Below, piece after piece: positions 7,911-15,787 of a stretch of 64,000 bases of DNA. Location: contig JADKHR010000001.1 in the NCBI GenBank assembly GCA_016721625.1, forward strand, positions 1,302,001 to 1,366,000. Reading direction: 5' to 3'. The DNA comes from Elusimicrobiota bacterium. GTDB taxonomy: Bacteria; Elusimicrobiota; Elusimicrobia; FEN-1173. The notes under the pieces are model-generated. The model made no database searches. It was not told the DNA's origin and saw only the letters and a program-made list of their open reading frames with translations. The first letter of the stretch is position 1; each line of letters starts with the position of its first letter. The translations under genes and the position numbers were made by a program.

Positions 7911-8933
7911 ATGATCCACCCCCCCCGCTGGACCCTAACTCTACTCTTTCTTGCCTTTTCCTTGCCGCTCGCTGCGGCCCCCAAGAAACCCGACTGGGTG
8001 ACCGGGCCGGACCCCAAGTATCCGGAAACGAAATACGTGACCGGGGTCGGCATCGGCGCCGATCTTGACGCCGCCCGCTCTAATGCCCGGGCGGAGATCG
8101 CCCGCACCTTCCAGGCCCGGGTTCAACAAACCCTCACGGACCAGCAAACGGAATCCTCTAGCTCTGTCGGAAAAAGGCGGAGCGCGGCCCAGGGGACCCA
8201 AAAGAGCGAAATCAACACCCAACTGACCACGGACACCTTGCTGGAAGGGGTGGCCATCGTCGAAACCTATTTCGATAAAAAATCGAAAAAGAGCTATGCC
8301 CTTGCTGTTTTGGATAAAGTCGCCCTCCGGAAAACCCTTAGCACCCAAATCATGGAAAAAGAACACGATCTCTCCGCCGCGAAAGCCAGGGCCGACGCGG
8401 CCACCACCCCATTGGAACGAGCCCGCGCCCTCTCACTGGCGTTGGAGGCGGCCCGCGAGCGGGACGCCCTATCGGCCCGGCGCCGCGTGGTGGACCCCGC
8501 CGGCATGGCCGAGTTGCTGGGCGGGACAACCGCCGAATGGCAAAGCTCTCTTGATAAAGCCATCGCCGCCATTCCGGTTTCCGTTCAGGCCGAAGCCCCG
8601 GAAGGCTCGAAATTGCGGGAGGTGGTGGTGGCCCAAATCAATGGGGTCGGTGTTTCCATCTCCAACGCCAGCGAGACCGGCCTGGCCGTGAAGGCCAAAC
8701 TATCGGTGGCCCCCTTTGAACGAAACGTGCCCGACTGGACCTTTTTCCAATGGTCGGGCACGGTGGAATTGACGGACCTCGCCACGGGAAAAGTAGTCGC
8801 CAGCGCCTCCCCGGACGGAGTGGAGGGTCACCTCACCGTCAACACCGCCCGGGCAAAAACCCTGGCCGCCGGAGAAATCGCCCTGGGCCAAGAAGCTGCG
8901 AAGTTCCTGAGCGCCCATCTTTTCGGGCAGTAG
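7911..8933 (+). CDS. Exported LPP20-family protein, 340 aa
   Basis: An N-terminal signal peptide ends near LPLAAA, with no lipobox Cys, so it is predicted to be soluble in the periplasm. PKKPDWVTGPDPKYPETKYV followed by GVGIGADLDAARSNARAEIAR is the LPP20 domain signature. The central part is a long Ala/Arg-rich helix (residues 145-190), and the C terminus is beta-rich (NVPDWTFFQWSGTVELTD). AGGAGG lies upstream of the ATG. LPP20 proteins are named for a Helicobacter outer-membrane lipoprotein; their biochemical role is not established. It lies 19 bases after the COG3014-like gene. Confidence 0.8.
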   Translation: MIHPPRWTLTLLFLAFSLPLAAAPKKPDWVTGPDPKYPETKYVTGVGIGADLDAARSNARAEIARTFQARVQQTLTDQQTESSSSVGKRRSAAQGTQKSEINTQLTTDTLLEGVAIVETYFDKKSKKSYALAVLDKVALRKTLSTQIMEKEHDLSAAKARADAATTPLERARALSLALEAARERDALSARRRVVDPAGMAELLGGTTAEWQSSLDKAIAAIPVSVQAEAPEGSKLREVVVAQINGVGVSISNASETGLAVKAKLSVAPFERNVPDWTFFQWSGTVELTDLATGKVVASASPDGVEGHLTVNTARAKTLAAGEIALGQEAAKFLSAHLFGQ

Positions 8934-8940
8934 CCCATTT

Positions 8941-8986
8941 CCCTCTCCCGCCTGCGGGAGAGGGTGGCCGTAGGCCGGGAGAGGGG
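8941..8986. repeat. Intergenic palindromic repeat with CTCTCCC/GGGAGAG core
   Basis: CCCTCTCCCGC and GCGGGAGAGGG form a perfect 11-bp stem with a 2-base loop. A second GGGAGAGGGG follows at about 8977-8986. It resembles the commonly seen intergenic repeats of this core and is related to the palindrome at 6443-6469. There is no T tract. Confidence 0.65.
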
Positions 8987-9035
8987 CCTTTCCCTTTCCG
9001 ACTATTTCGAGTCATATTTTCAAGGAGGAACCAAA

Positions 9036-9587
9036 ATGTCAAAAAATGCTCTGTTACGTAAAACTGTTATGGCGGTGGTTGGTCTCGCGCTTTTCGCCTG
9101 CGGGGGCCCGAAACGGCCGGATTGGATTATGAAAGGCGCGGGCGCTTTTAAGGATAAAACCAAGACCTTTTACGGCGTGGGCGTGGCGGAAGGGATCCAA
9201 TCGGAAGCGCTTCGGCGCACCACCGCCGATAACCGGGCCATCGCCGACATCTCGAAACAATTGAGCGTCATGTCCACCAGCCTCATGCGCGATTACCTGT
9301 CCAACACGTCGATCCCCGCCGAAAAGAAAGCGAACGAAGAGCAATACATCGAGAACACCGTAAAAACGTTCACGGACAACGTTCTTTCAGGCGTGACGGT
9401 GGTTGATCGCTACCAGGACAAAAGCGGAACCCTCTATTCGCTTGCCTCCCTGAACATCGACCAGTTGAAAGACTTGGCCGACAAGGTCCAAGGCCTCTCC
9501 GCCGGCGTCCGCGACCACATCAAAGCCAACGCCGAATCCGCCTTCGACAAACTCTCCGAAGAACAGTCCAAACACTCCGACAAATAA
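9036..9587 (+). CDS. LPP20-like lipoprotein, 183 aa
   Basis: The start is set by AAGGAGGA 8 bases before the ATG. The lipobox L-F-A-C places the lipid on Cys22. GPKRPDWIMKGAGAF followed by FYGVGVAEGIQSEALRRTTADNRA matches the LPP20 pattern seen in the preceding gene, so the two are probably paralogues. This one is shorter and lipidated. The C-terminal 30 residues form an acidic/basic helix. It is the last gene of the lpoB cluster, followed by a strong terminator. Confidence 0.8.
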   Translation: MSKNALLRKTVMAVVGLALFACGGPKRPDWIMKGAGAFKDKTKTFYGVGVAEGIQSEALRRTTADNRAIADISKQLSVMSTSLMRDYLSNTSIPAEKKANEEQYIENTVKTFTDNVLSGVTVVDRYQDKSGTLYSLASLNIDQLKDLADKVQGLSAGVRDHIKANAESAFDKLSEEQSKHSDK

Positions 9588-9606
9588 TCCCCGTCTCTTT
9601 CCTAAA

Positions 9607-9643
9607 ACCGCCGGTGGCCTCCCCAGGCCCCCGGCGGTTTTTT
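9607..9643 (+). terminator. Intrinsic terminator of the lpoB operon
   Basis: ACCGCCGG pairs with CCGGCGGT, with an inner GGCCT/AGGCC extension and a CCCC loop, followed by six T residues. It lies 20 bases after the last stop codon of the cluster. Confidence 0.9.
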
Positions 9644-9749
9644 GTTAAGGGGTTTCCCAAGGTTCCGGAATTCCCCCCCCGACTTAGGTTCTAAAGCAAG
9701 GGGGCTCCAGAACGTTCTCCTGTGAGTTCATATCTCTGCGGGGCACCCC

Positions 9750-9788
9750 AAAAAATGCGGGGCGGCCTCTTTTGGGAGGCCGCCCCGC
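9750..9788 (-). terminator. Intrinsic terminator after the ppdK locus
   Basis: On the minus strand a 13-bp perfect stem GCGGGGCGGCCTC/GAGGCCGCCCCGC with a 6-base loop is followed by ATTTTTT. It lies 21 bases downstream of the pyruvate phosphate dikinase stop codon. Confidence 0.88.
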
Positions 9789-9809
9789 TTGGGTGAAACC
9801 TGTTTCGAA

Positions 9810-11231
9810 CTATTTCGAGGTGTAGGACTTTCCCGTTTTGTCCTCGATCACGGCTTGGGCGGCCGCCAGGCGGGCCACCGGAATGCGGAAGGGGCTGGCG
9901 GAGACATAGTTCAAACCCGCCCGGTAGCAGAACTTGACCGAGGGGGCGTCGCCTCCGTGCTCGCCGCAAATGCCGCATTTCAGGTCCTTGCGGGACTTTC
10001 GGCCCTCTCGGACCGACATCTCCATCAGCCGTCCCACGCCGGTTTGGTCCAGCGTGGCGAAGGGATCGTCGGTGAAGATTTTTTTGTCCAGGTAGACCTT
10101 CGTGAAATTCCCGGCGTCGTCCCGGGAGAAACCGAGGGTCATTTGGGTCAGGTCGTTGGTGCCGAAGGAGAAGAATTCCGCCTCTTCGGCGATCTCGCCG
10201 GACGTCAAGGCGGCGCGGGGCACCTCGATCATGGTGCCGAGGAGATATTTCACCTTCACGCCGTATTCTTTTTGAACGGCGTCCGCCACCCGGCGGACGA
10301 TGGCGGTCTGGTCCTTCAACTCTTTGACGTTCCCGACCAAGGGGATCATGATTTCGGGGAACACCGTCACGCCTTCCTTCTTCAACTCGCAGGCGGCGGA
10401 GAGGATCGCCCGCACCTGCATTTCCGTGATTTCCGGATAGGTGATGCCGAGCCGGCAACCGCGGTGGCCCAACATCGGGTTGAACTCATGGAGCGCGTGG
10501 GTCTTTTGAAGGATTTTTTCCGTCGGAATTCCGATCTTCCGCGACAGTTCCGCGGCGTCTTCCTTCGTCTTCGGCAGGAACTCGTGGAGAGGGGGATCCA
10601 GGGTCCGGATGGTGACGCCAAACCCTTTCATCTCTTTCAAGAGGCCCTTGAAGTCGTCTTTCTGGAAGGGCAAGAGTTTCTCCAGCGCTTTCCGCCGTTC
10701 TTCTTCGGTATCGGCCAGAATCATCTCCTGCATGAAGGGCAGGCGGTCGGGCGCAAAGAACATGTGTTCGGTGCGGCAGAGCCCGATGCCTTCGGCGCCG
10801 AGCGCGCGGGCCATGATGGCGTCCCGAGGAATGTCCGCGTTGGCGCGGACCTTGATCTTGCGGTAGGCGTCGGCCCAGGACATGACGGCCTTAAAGGAAT
10901 CGAACAGAGGGGACTCTTTTTCCGCCAATTCACCGCGAAGAACCCGCACCACTTCCGAGGGGAGGGTGGGCACTTGGCCCGTGATCACCTCGCCCGTGAA
11001 CCCGTCGATGGAGAGGAAATCCCCCTCCTTGACCTGGCTCCCGTTAACCGATAGGGTGCCGGCCACGGTGTCGATCTTTAAAACGCCACAGCCCACGATG
11101 CAGGGTTTGCCCATGCCGCGGGCCACCACGGCGGCGTGGGAAGTCCGGCCGCCGATGGCGGTCAAAATGCCTTCCGCCACGACCATGCCTTCGATGTCGT
11201 CGGGATTCGTCTCGGGACGGACCAGAACCAC
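9810..11231 (-). CDS. ppdK: Pyruvate, phosphate dikinase, C-terminal part (frameshifted gene)
   Basis: This frame encodes the phosphohistidine swivelling domain and the PEP-binding TIM barrel of PPDK. VVLVRPETNPDDIEGM leads into TAIGGRTSHAAVVARGMG, with the catalytic His in TSH. The barrel follows with GLCRTEHMFF and the conserved Cys segment CGICGEHGGD near the end. The enzyme interconverts ATP + phosphate + pyruvate with AMP + PPi + PEP. The upstream part lies in a different frame (11162-12520), and restoring one base near 11236-11245 gives a 903-residue protein of normal length. All catalytic residues are present. A terminator follows. An indel in the assembly and a genuine mutation cannot be told apart here. 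Confidence 0.9.
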   Translation of the reverse strand: MVLVRPETNPDDIEGMVVAEGILTAIGGRTSHAAVVARGMGKPCIVGCGVLKIDTVAGTLSVNGSQVKEGDFLSIDGFTGEVITGQVPTLPSEVVRVLRGELAEKESPLFDSFKAVMSWADAYRKIKVRANADIPRDAIMARALGAEGIGLCRTEHMFFAPDRLPFMQEMILADTEEERRKALEKLLPFQKDDFKGLLKEMKGFGVTIRTLDPPLHEFLPKTKEDAAELSRKIGIPTEKILQKTHALHEFNPMLGHRGCRLGITYPEITEMQVRAILSAACELKKEGVTVFPEIMIPLVGNVKELKDQTAIVRRVADAVQKEYGVKVKYLLGTMIEVPRAALTSGEIAEEAEFFSFGTNDLTQMTLGFSRDDAGNFTKVYLDKKIFTDDPFATLDQTGVGRLMEMSVREGRKSRKDLKCGICGEHGGDAPSVKFCYRAGLNYVSASPFRIPVARLAAAQAVIEDKTGKSYTSK

Positions 11232-12520
11232 GGGCCCTTCTTCGACATCTCTACCGCCCGGTCAGCGGTGAACGCCGCCCGGCCCGTGGCCGCGCCGGGA
11301 CCGGCGTCGATGCCCTTGGCCAAGAAGCGACCGCCCTTGACCGCCAGGGTTTTTTCCTTGCCGTCAAAAACCGGCGCCAGTAGTTGGGCGATCTGGTCGG
11401 GCTCGATGCGGAGGAGAGCTTCCTCTTTGGAAATGAGCTTTTCCTTCACCATGTCCACCGCCACCTGAACCGCGGCGATGCCGGTGCGTTTGCCCGTGCG
11501 GGTCTGGAGCATAAAGAGCGTGCCCCGTTCGATGGTGAATTCAAAATCCTGCATGTCGCGGTAGTGCTTCTCCAGCTTGGTCGTGATCTCCCGCAGCTGT
11601 TTGTAGACGGCGGGCATGTCTTTTTCCAATTCCTTGATGGGCTTGGGGGTCCGGACGCCGGCCACCACGTCTTCGCCCTGGGCATTGGTGAGGTATTCGC
11701 CGAAAAATTCCTTCTGGCCCGAGCTCGGGTTGCGGGTGAACCCGACGCCGGTGCCTGAATCGTTCCCCATGTTGCCGAACACCATGGCCTGGACGTTGAC
11801 GGCCGTGCCGATTTCCTCGGAAATCTTGTTCAACCGGCGGTAGGTGATGGCGCGGGGGTTGTTCCAACTCCGGAAAACGGCGTTCCGGGCGTCTTCCAGC
11901 TGTTTGACGGGATCCTGGGGGAAGTTCTTGCCGGTTTCGTCCTTCACCAGCTTTTTCAGCAATTCCACGACGTTTTTGAGGTCGGCCACGTTCAGTTCGG
12001 TGTCCAGGTGCACGCCCCGCTTCTGTTTAACGGATTCCAACACTTTCTCAAAAGCGCCTTTTTCGATTTCCAGAACGACGTTGCCGAACATGGAAATGAA
12101 CCGGCGATAGGCGTCCCAGGCGAACCGTTCGTTGCCTGTTTTCTCAGCCAAACCGAGGACCGCTTCGTCGTTCAACCCCAGGTTCAAAATCGTGTCCATC
12201 ATTCCCGGCATGGAAAACTTGGCGCCGGATCGGACGGAGACCAGCAAAGGATCGGAGGAGGACCCGAATTTCTTGCCCAAAGCCTTCTCCAGCTTCGCCA
12301 TGGCTTCCTTCGATTGGCCGGCCAGCTCAGGGGGAAGTTTCTTGCCTTTGGCGTAGTAATAGCGGCAGGTGTCCGTGGTGATGGTGTAGCCCGGAGGAAC
12401 GGGAACTCCCGCGCTCGACATTCCGGCCAACCCCGCGCCTTTTCCGCCCAGAAGATCTTTCTGAGTTCCGTTTCCCTCCGCCTTGCCGTTACCAAAAAAA
12501 TAGACGTATTTCTTTGCCAT
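11162..12520 (-). CDS. ppdK: Pyruvate, phosphate dikinase, N-terminal part (frameshifted gene)
   Basis: The N-terminal ATP-grasp half of PPDK: VYFFGNGKAEGNG, then the GGKGAGLAGM nucleotide loop, VRSGAKFSMPGMMDTILNLG, GVGFTRNPSSGQ and FMLQTRTGKRT. True homology ends at about AVEMSKKGP. After that the frame runs on into PWFWSVPRR, which is not PPDK, while the correct continuation (VVLVRPETNP) is in the -1 frame. The start has AAGGAG about 10 bases upstream. There is no convincing slippery heptamer at the junction (TCGAAGAAGGGC), so programmed frameshifting is unlikely. PPi-linked glycolysis through PPDK would fit an anaerobic fermenter; that is inference. Confidence 0.9.
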   Translation of the reverse strand: MAKKYVYFFGNGKAEGNGTQKDLLGGKGAGLAGMSSAGVPVPPGYTITTDTCRYYYAKGKKLPPELAGQSKEAMAKLEKALGKKFGSSSDPLLVSVRSGAKFSMPGMMDTILNLGLNDEAVLGLAEKTGNERFAWDAYRRFISMFGNVVLEIEKGAFEKVLESVKQKRGVHLDTELNVADLKNVVELLKKLVKDETGKNFPQDPVKQLEDARNAVFRSWNNPRAITYRRLNKISEEIGTAVNVQAMVFGNMGNDSGTGVGFTRNPSSGQKEFFGEYLTNAQGEDVVAGVRTPKPIKELEKDMPAVYKQLREITTKLEKHYRDMQDFEFTIERGTLFMLQTRTGKRTGIAAVQVAVDMVKEKLISKEEALLRIEPDQIAQLLAPVFDGKEKTLAVKGGRFLAKGIDAGPGAATGRAAFTADRAVEMSKKGPWFWSVPRRIPTTSKAWSWRKAF

Positions 12521-12679
12521 ACGAGTGGGACTCCTTAATTTTCCGGTTCTTTGCGATTGAACTCGGGGGTTGCGCGCGATAATAGAAAAGGCGGAGCCGG
12601 AAACTCGGGCCCCGGGCGGCCTTCCGTTGGAAAGCCCCGGCGCGATGAAGACAACGTTACCAAATAACGGAGGGGAGGG

Positions 12680-14842
12680 TCAACGAGGGGGGGGGCCTTT
12701 CGCCTGGAATGGGTCTTCCGGCTTATCCAACCCCCGCTCCAAATCCTCGGGGGTGAACGCCGGGGTTTGGCAGGAAAAGGAATGGCAGAGGAAGGCGGCG
12801 GGGCGGCCGCCGACAGGGCCTACGCCCCGCAGGAAGGGGAGCCGTTCGGCCAGTGCAACCTGGCCCGGCCCCCCGTCCGCCAGGATCAGGGATAGATCCG
12901 GGAGAAACATTCGGCGCGCCACGGCGAGAAAACCCCGCGTTTCCGGGGACAAGGGGTCCCCCGCGATCACCAATTCCCTGGACGGCCGATCGACTAAAAG
13001 AGAGGCCGCCAAGAGAAGGGGGAACGCACGGGGGCCCCCGGAGGCAAAGGCCAGATGAGCCTCGATCATCCGCTGGGCCGCGCGGTGGAAATCCTCCCGC
13101 CCCCGGTACCGGGCCAGGCGGAGGAGCGTCATCGCGGCCACGCTGGCCGCCGAAGGCTCCACGTTGTCCCCCTCCTCCCGCGCCCGGAGGATGAGGTGGG
13201 GATCATGGTCCGCTGGCGCGCTAAACAACGATCCCGTGGCCGGATCCTGGAACCGGCCCAGGGTTTCCTCCATTAACCGTTCGGCCCAGAAAAGGCGTTC
13301 CACCTTGAAATCCGTTTCGTAAAGGTCCACGAGACCCTGGGCCAAGAACACATGGTCGTCCGCCAGGGCCACGATGTCCCGTTTCCCCTCCCGCCACCGG
13401 CGGTAGAGCCGTTCCCCGTCCCACAGGTTCCCTTGGATAAACGCGGCCGCTTTTTGCGCGGCCACCCGATAGCGGTCCTCCCCCAAAACCGCGGCCCCGC
13501 GGGCGAAGGCCGAAAGGGCCAGCCCGTTCCAGGAGGTCAGGATTTTGTCGTCCCGTAGCGGCCGGCACCGCCGGGTTCGAACCGACAATAACTTCGTTCG
13601 GGCCGCCTCCAGCCGACGGGAGGCCTCGTCCAAGGGAATTCCGGCCGCGCGGGCCGACTCTTCCAGCGAGCGAGCTTCGAAGAGGACGTTTTTGCCGGAA
13701 AACTCCCCCTGGGGATCCTCCATCACGTTCCCGGCCGATTCCACCCCGTAACGGGCCGAAAAAAGCGCGGCGTCCGGCGATCCCAGGATCTTTTGAATTT
13801 CCTCGGCTTCCCAAACATAAAAAGCGCCTTCTCGTTTTTCCCCGCCTTCCCCCGAGCCGGGGAAACTGTCGGCATCCTCCGCGGAAAAAAATCCCCCCTC
13901 CGGGTGAGTCAAGTCCCGTAAAAGGTAATCCAGGGTGGAGCCCGCGGTTTCCGCGAACATTCGGTCGCCGGTGAGCTGGAAGGCTTCCAGGTCATTCACC
14001 GCCAGTTGGGCGTTGTCGTAAAGCATTTTCTCGAAATGCGGCAGAAACCACCGCCCATCGGTGGAATAACGGTGGAACCCCCCGCCCAGAACGTCGAAGA
14101 TCCCCCCCCGGGCCATGCCGCGAAGGGTAGACAGCGCCATGGCCTGGACCCGTCGACCCGCATCGCCTCCCACGGCGTCTCCGTAACGAAACAAAAAGGA
14201 TTGGTTCACCGGCATGGGAAACTTCGGCGCCGCGTAAAAACCGCCGTTGGCCTCATCGTAGGATTCCTCCAGAGCGCTGAAACAGGCCTTCAGCGCTTCC
14301 CCCCGGGAAAACCCTTCGGAAGAAACGGCTGGAATCAAGTCATCGCGGACCGCCCGTGTCAGCCCTTCGCTTTGGGCGATCAGGCGCTCCCGCTCCGCGG
14401 GGTTCCTCCAGGCTTTTCCAACGGCTTCCACCACGGCGGGCCACCCGCGCCGGCCGTGGCGGTCGGAAGGAGGGAAATAAGTCCCGCCGGTGAAGGGCTT
14501 CCCCTCGGGGGTCGCGAAGGCGTTCAGGGGCCACCCCCCCTGGCCCGTCATCGCCCGCACGGCGGTCATGTACAAACGGTCCACCTCCGGCCGTTCTTCC
14601 CGATCCACCTTCACCGCGATCAGGTATTCGTTCATGACCGCCGCGATGGCCGGGTTCTCGAAACACTCCCGTTCCATGACATGGCACCAGTGGCAGGTGG
14701 AATACCCGATGGAGATCAGGAGAGGCTTGTTTTCCCGGCGCGCGGCATCAAAAGCCTCCTCGCCCCAGGGATACCACTGAACAGGGTTCTCGCCGTGCTG
14801 GAGAAGGTACGGACTGCTTTCGCGAGCCAACCGATTGGACAT
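12680..14842 (-). CDS. YyaL-type thioredoxin-domain protein (DUF255, SSP411 family)
   Basis: 719 residues, the usual length for the family. MSNRLARESSPYLLQHGENP and WYPWGEEAFDAA open the thioredoxin-like domain. The site STCHWCHVM has a C-x-x-C, followed by VDREERPEVDRLYM. The C-terminal two thirds are an (alpha/alpha)6 barrel like N-acylglucosamine 2-epimerase, with GGIFDVLGGGFHRYSTD and HFEKMLYDNAQL. The function is not settled. An ATG 10 codons upstream is possible, but family alignment favours 14842, and a TATATT box ends only 7 bases before it. Nothing in the neighbourhood suggests a pathway. Confidence 0.9.
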   Translation of the reverse strand: MSNRLARESSPYLLQHGENPVQWYPWGEEAFDAARRENKPLLISIGYSTCHWCHVMERECFENPAIAAVMNEYLIAVKVDREERPEVDRLYMTAVRAMTGQGGWPLNAFATPEGKPFTGGTYFPPSDRHGRRGWPAVVEAVGKAWRNPAERERLIAQSEGLTRAVRDDLIPAVSSEGFSRGEALKACFSALEESYDEANGGFYAAPKFPMPVNQSFLFRYGDAVGGDAGRRVQAMALSTLRGMARGGIFDVLGGGFHRYSTDGRWFLPHFEKMLYDNAQLAVNDLEAFQLTGDRMFAETAGSTLDYLLRDLTHPEGGFFSAEDADSFPGSGEGGEKREGAFYVWEAEEIQKILGSPDAALFSARYGVESAGNVMEDPQGEFSGKNVLFEARSLEESARAAGIPLDEASRRLEAARTKLLSVRTRRCRPLRDDKILTSWNGLALSAFARGAAVLGEDRYRVAAQKAAAFIQGNLWDGERLYRRWREGKRDIVALADDHVFLAQGLVDLYETDFKVERLFWAERLMEETLGRFQDPATGSLFSAPADHDPHLILRAREEGDNVEPSAASVAAMTLLRLARYRGREDFHRAAQRMIEAHLAFASGGPRAFPLLLAASLLVDRPSRELVIAGDPLSPETRGFLAVARRMFLPDLSLILADGGPGQVALAERLPFLRGVGPVGGRPAAFLCHSFSCQTPAFTPEDLERGLDKPEDPFQAKGPPPR

Positions 14843-14849
14843 GGCCGAA

Positions 14850-14858
14850 AATATACCA
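14850..14858 (-). promoter_or_regulatory. Extended -10 element of the yyaL-like gene
   Basis: TGGTATATT on the minus strand is an extended -10 (TGN-TATATT) placed 7 bases before the chosen ATG, predicting a leaderless mRNA. No -35 is evident. Confidence 0.4.
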
Positions 14859-14882
14859 CTTTCCCGGCCCATGCCCCCGTCG

Positions 14883-14911
14883 TTGCGAGGGAAGCCCGGA
14901 ATTGATAATCT
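14883..14911 (+). promoter_or_regulatory. Putative promoter of the ECF sigma operon
   Basis: TTGCGA and TAATCT with a 17-base spacer, about 48 bases upstream of the sigma factor start. It diverges from the yyaL-like promoter. Confidence 0.4.
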
Positions 14912-14958
14912 AGGTTCGTGTATCCCGCCAAAACATCCTGGGGTTCCTCGGCGTCTCG

Positions 14959-15537
14959 ATGAACGATGAGCGCCGTCGGGAATTCAAAGAAAAAGCGCTC
15001 CCGCTTTTGGACGAGCTCTACGGGGCGGCCCTTCGCATGACCCGGAACCCCACCGCGGCCGAGGATTTGGTGGCGGAAGCCTTCGCCCGGGCCTGGAAGA
15101 GCCTGGACCAGTTCCAACCGGGGACCAACCTCCGGGCCTGGCTCTACCGCATCCTCACGAATTCTTACATCAATATTTTTCGGAAGAAAAAACGTGAGCC
15201 GGAAAAAGTGTCCGTGGACGCTTACGAAAAAGTCGACCAGTTTCACCTATTCAACCGGCTCGCCGCCCAGACACCCGCCGGACCGGACCCCGTCAAAGAC
15301 GTTATCGGCCGAATGACCAACGAAGATTTCCGAAAGGCTCTGGACGCCCTTCCGGAAGAATACCGGGCGGCCATTGTGCTTTTCGATTTGGAAGGTCTTT
15401 CCTACCAGGAAGTGGCGGAATCCTTGGACGTCCCCCTGGGCACCGTCCGTTCCCGCCTGGCCCGGGGCCGGCGACAGCTCCAAACGGCGCTCCATTCCCA
15501 CGCCGTCGACGCGGGTTGGGCGAAGGCCTCGGCGTGA
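14959..15537 (+). CDS. RNA polymerase ECF-type sigma-70 family factor
   Basis: 192 residues with the two ECF domains. Sigma-2 covers about 15-85 (RMTRNPTAAEDLVAEAFARAW, FQPGTNLRAWLYRILTNSYIN). Sigma-4 covers about 125-180 (LDALPEEYRAAIVLFDLEG, SYQEVAESLDVPLGTVRSRLARGRR, given in parts). It resembles the RpoE/SigR-like ECF factors that are held by a zinc anti-sigma factor. The next gene, whose start overlaps this stop by 4 bases (GTGA), encodes just such a protein, so stress-dependent release is expected. The co-directional glycosyltransferase may be a target. Confidence 0.92.
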   Translation: MNDERRREFKEKALPLLDELYGAALRMTRNPTAAEDLVAEAFARAWKSLDQFQPGTNLRAWLYRILTNSYINIFRKKKREPEKVSVDAYEKVDQFHLFNRLAAQTPAGPDPVKDVIGRMTNEDFRKALDALPEEYRAAIVLFDLEGLSYQEVAESLDVPLGTVRSRLARGRRQLQTALHSHAVDAGWAKASA

Positions 15538-15785
15538 TCTCCATCGATCCCAAACATTGGCGCGTGTGCGAAGGGATTTTGGACCGCCTTCACGAATTCC
15601 TGAACCGCCGGGAGTTGACGCCCGCCGACGAAGAGGAAATCCGCCAACACCTCAAGGCGTGCCCCCCCTGCGGCGATCGTTTTGAGTTCGAAGAACTTCT
15701 CCTGGATCGGCTCCGAAAAGCCGACCCTTGCCGTTGTCCGGACAGCCTGCGCGCCCGCGTCCAGGCGCTCTTGAACCTGGAGTAA
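15534..15785 (+). CDS. Zinc-binding anti-sigma factor (ZAS family)
   Basis: 83 residues from the GTG that overlaps the sigma stop codon. The ZAS motif H-x3-C-x2-C is present (HLKACPPC, His39, Cys43, Cys46), preceded by a helical stretch EGILDRLHEFLNRR. There is no membrane segment, so it is a cytoplasmic RsrA/ChrR-type anti-sigma. In RsrA-like proteins the Cys pair senses thiol oxidation and releases the sigma factor. A second Cys pair (DPCRCPD) lies near the C terminus, which could join the redox chemistry. Translational coupling supports a one-to-one complex with the sigma factor. Confidence 0.85.
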   Translation: MISIDPKHWRVCEGILDRLHEFLNRRELTPADEEEIRQHLKACPPCGDRFEFEELLLDRLRKADPCRCPDSLRARVQALLNLE

Positions 15786-15787
15786 GC

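Noticed and set aside
11230..11250. Programmed -1 ribosomal frameshifting in ppdK
   Set aside because: The junction has no X-XXY-YYZ slippery heptamer and no obvious downstream pseudoknot. A missing base explains it better.
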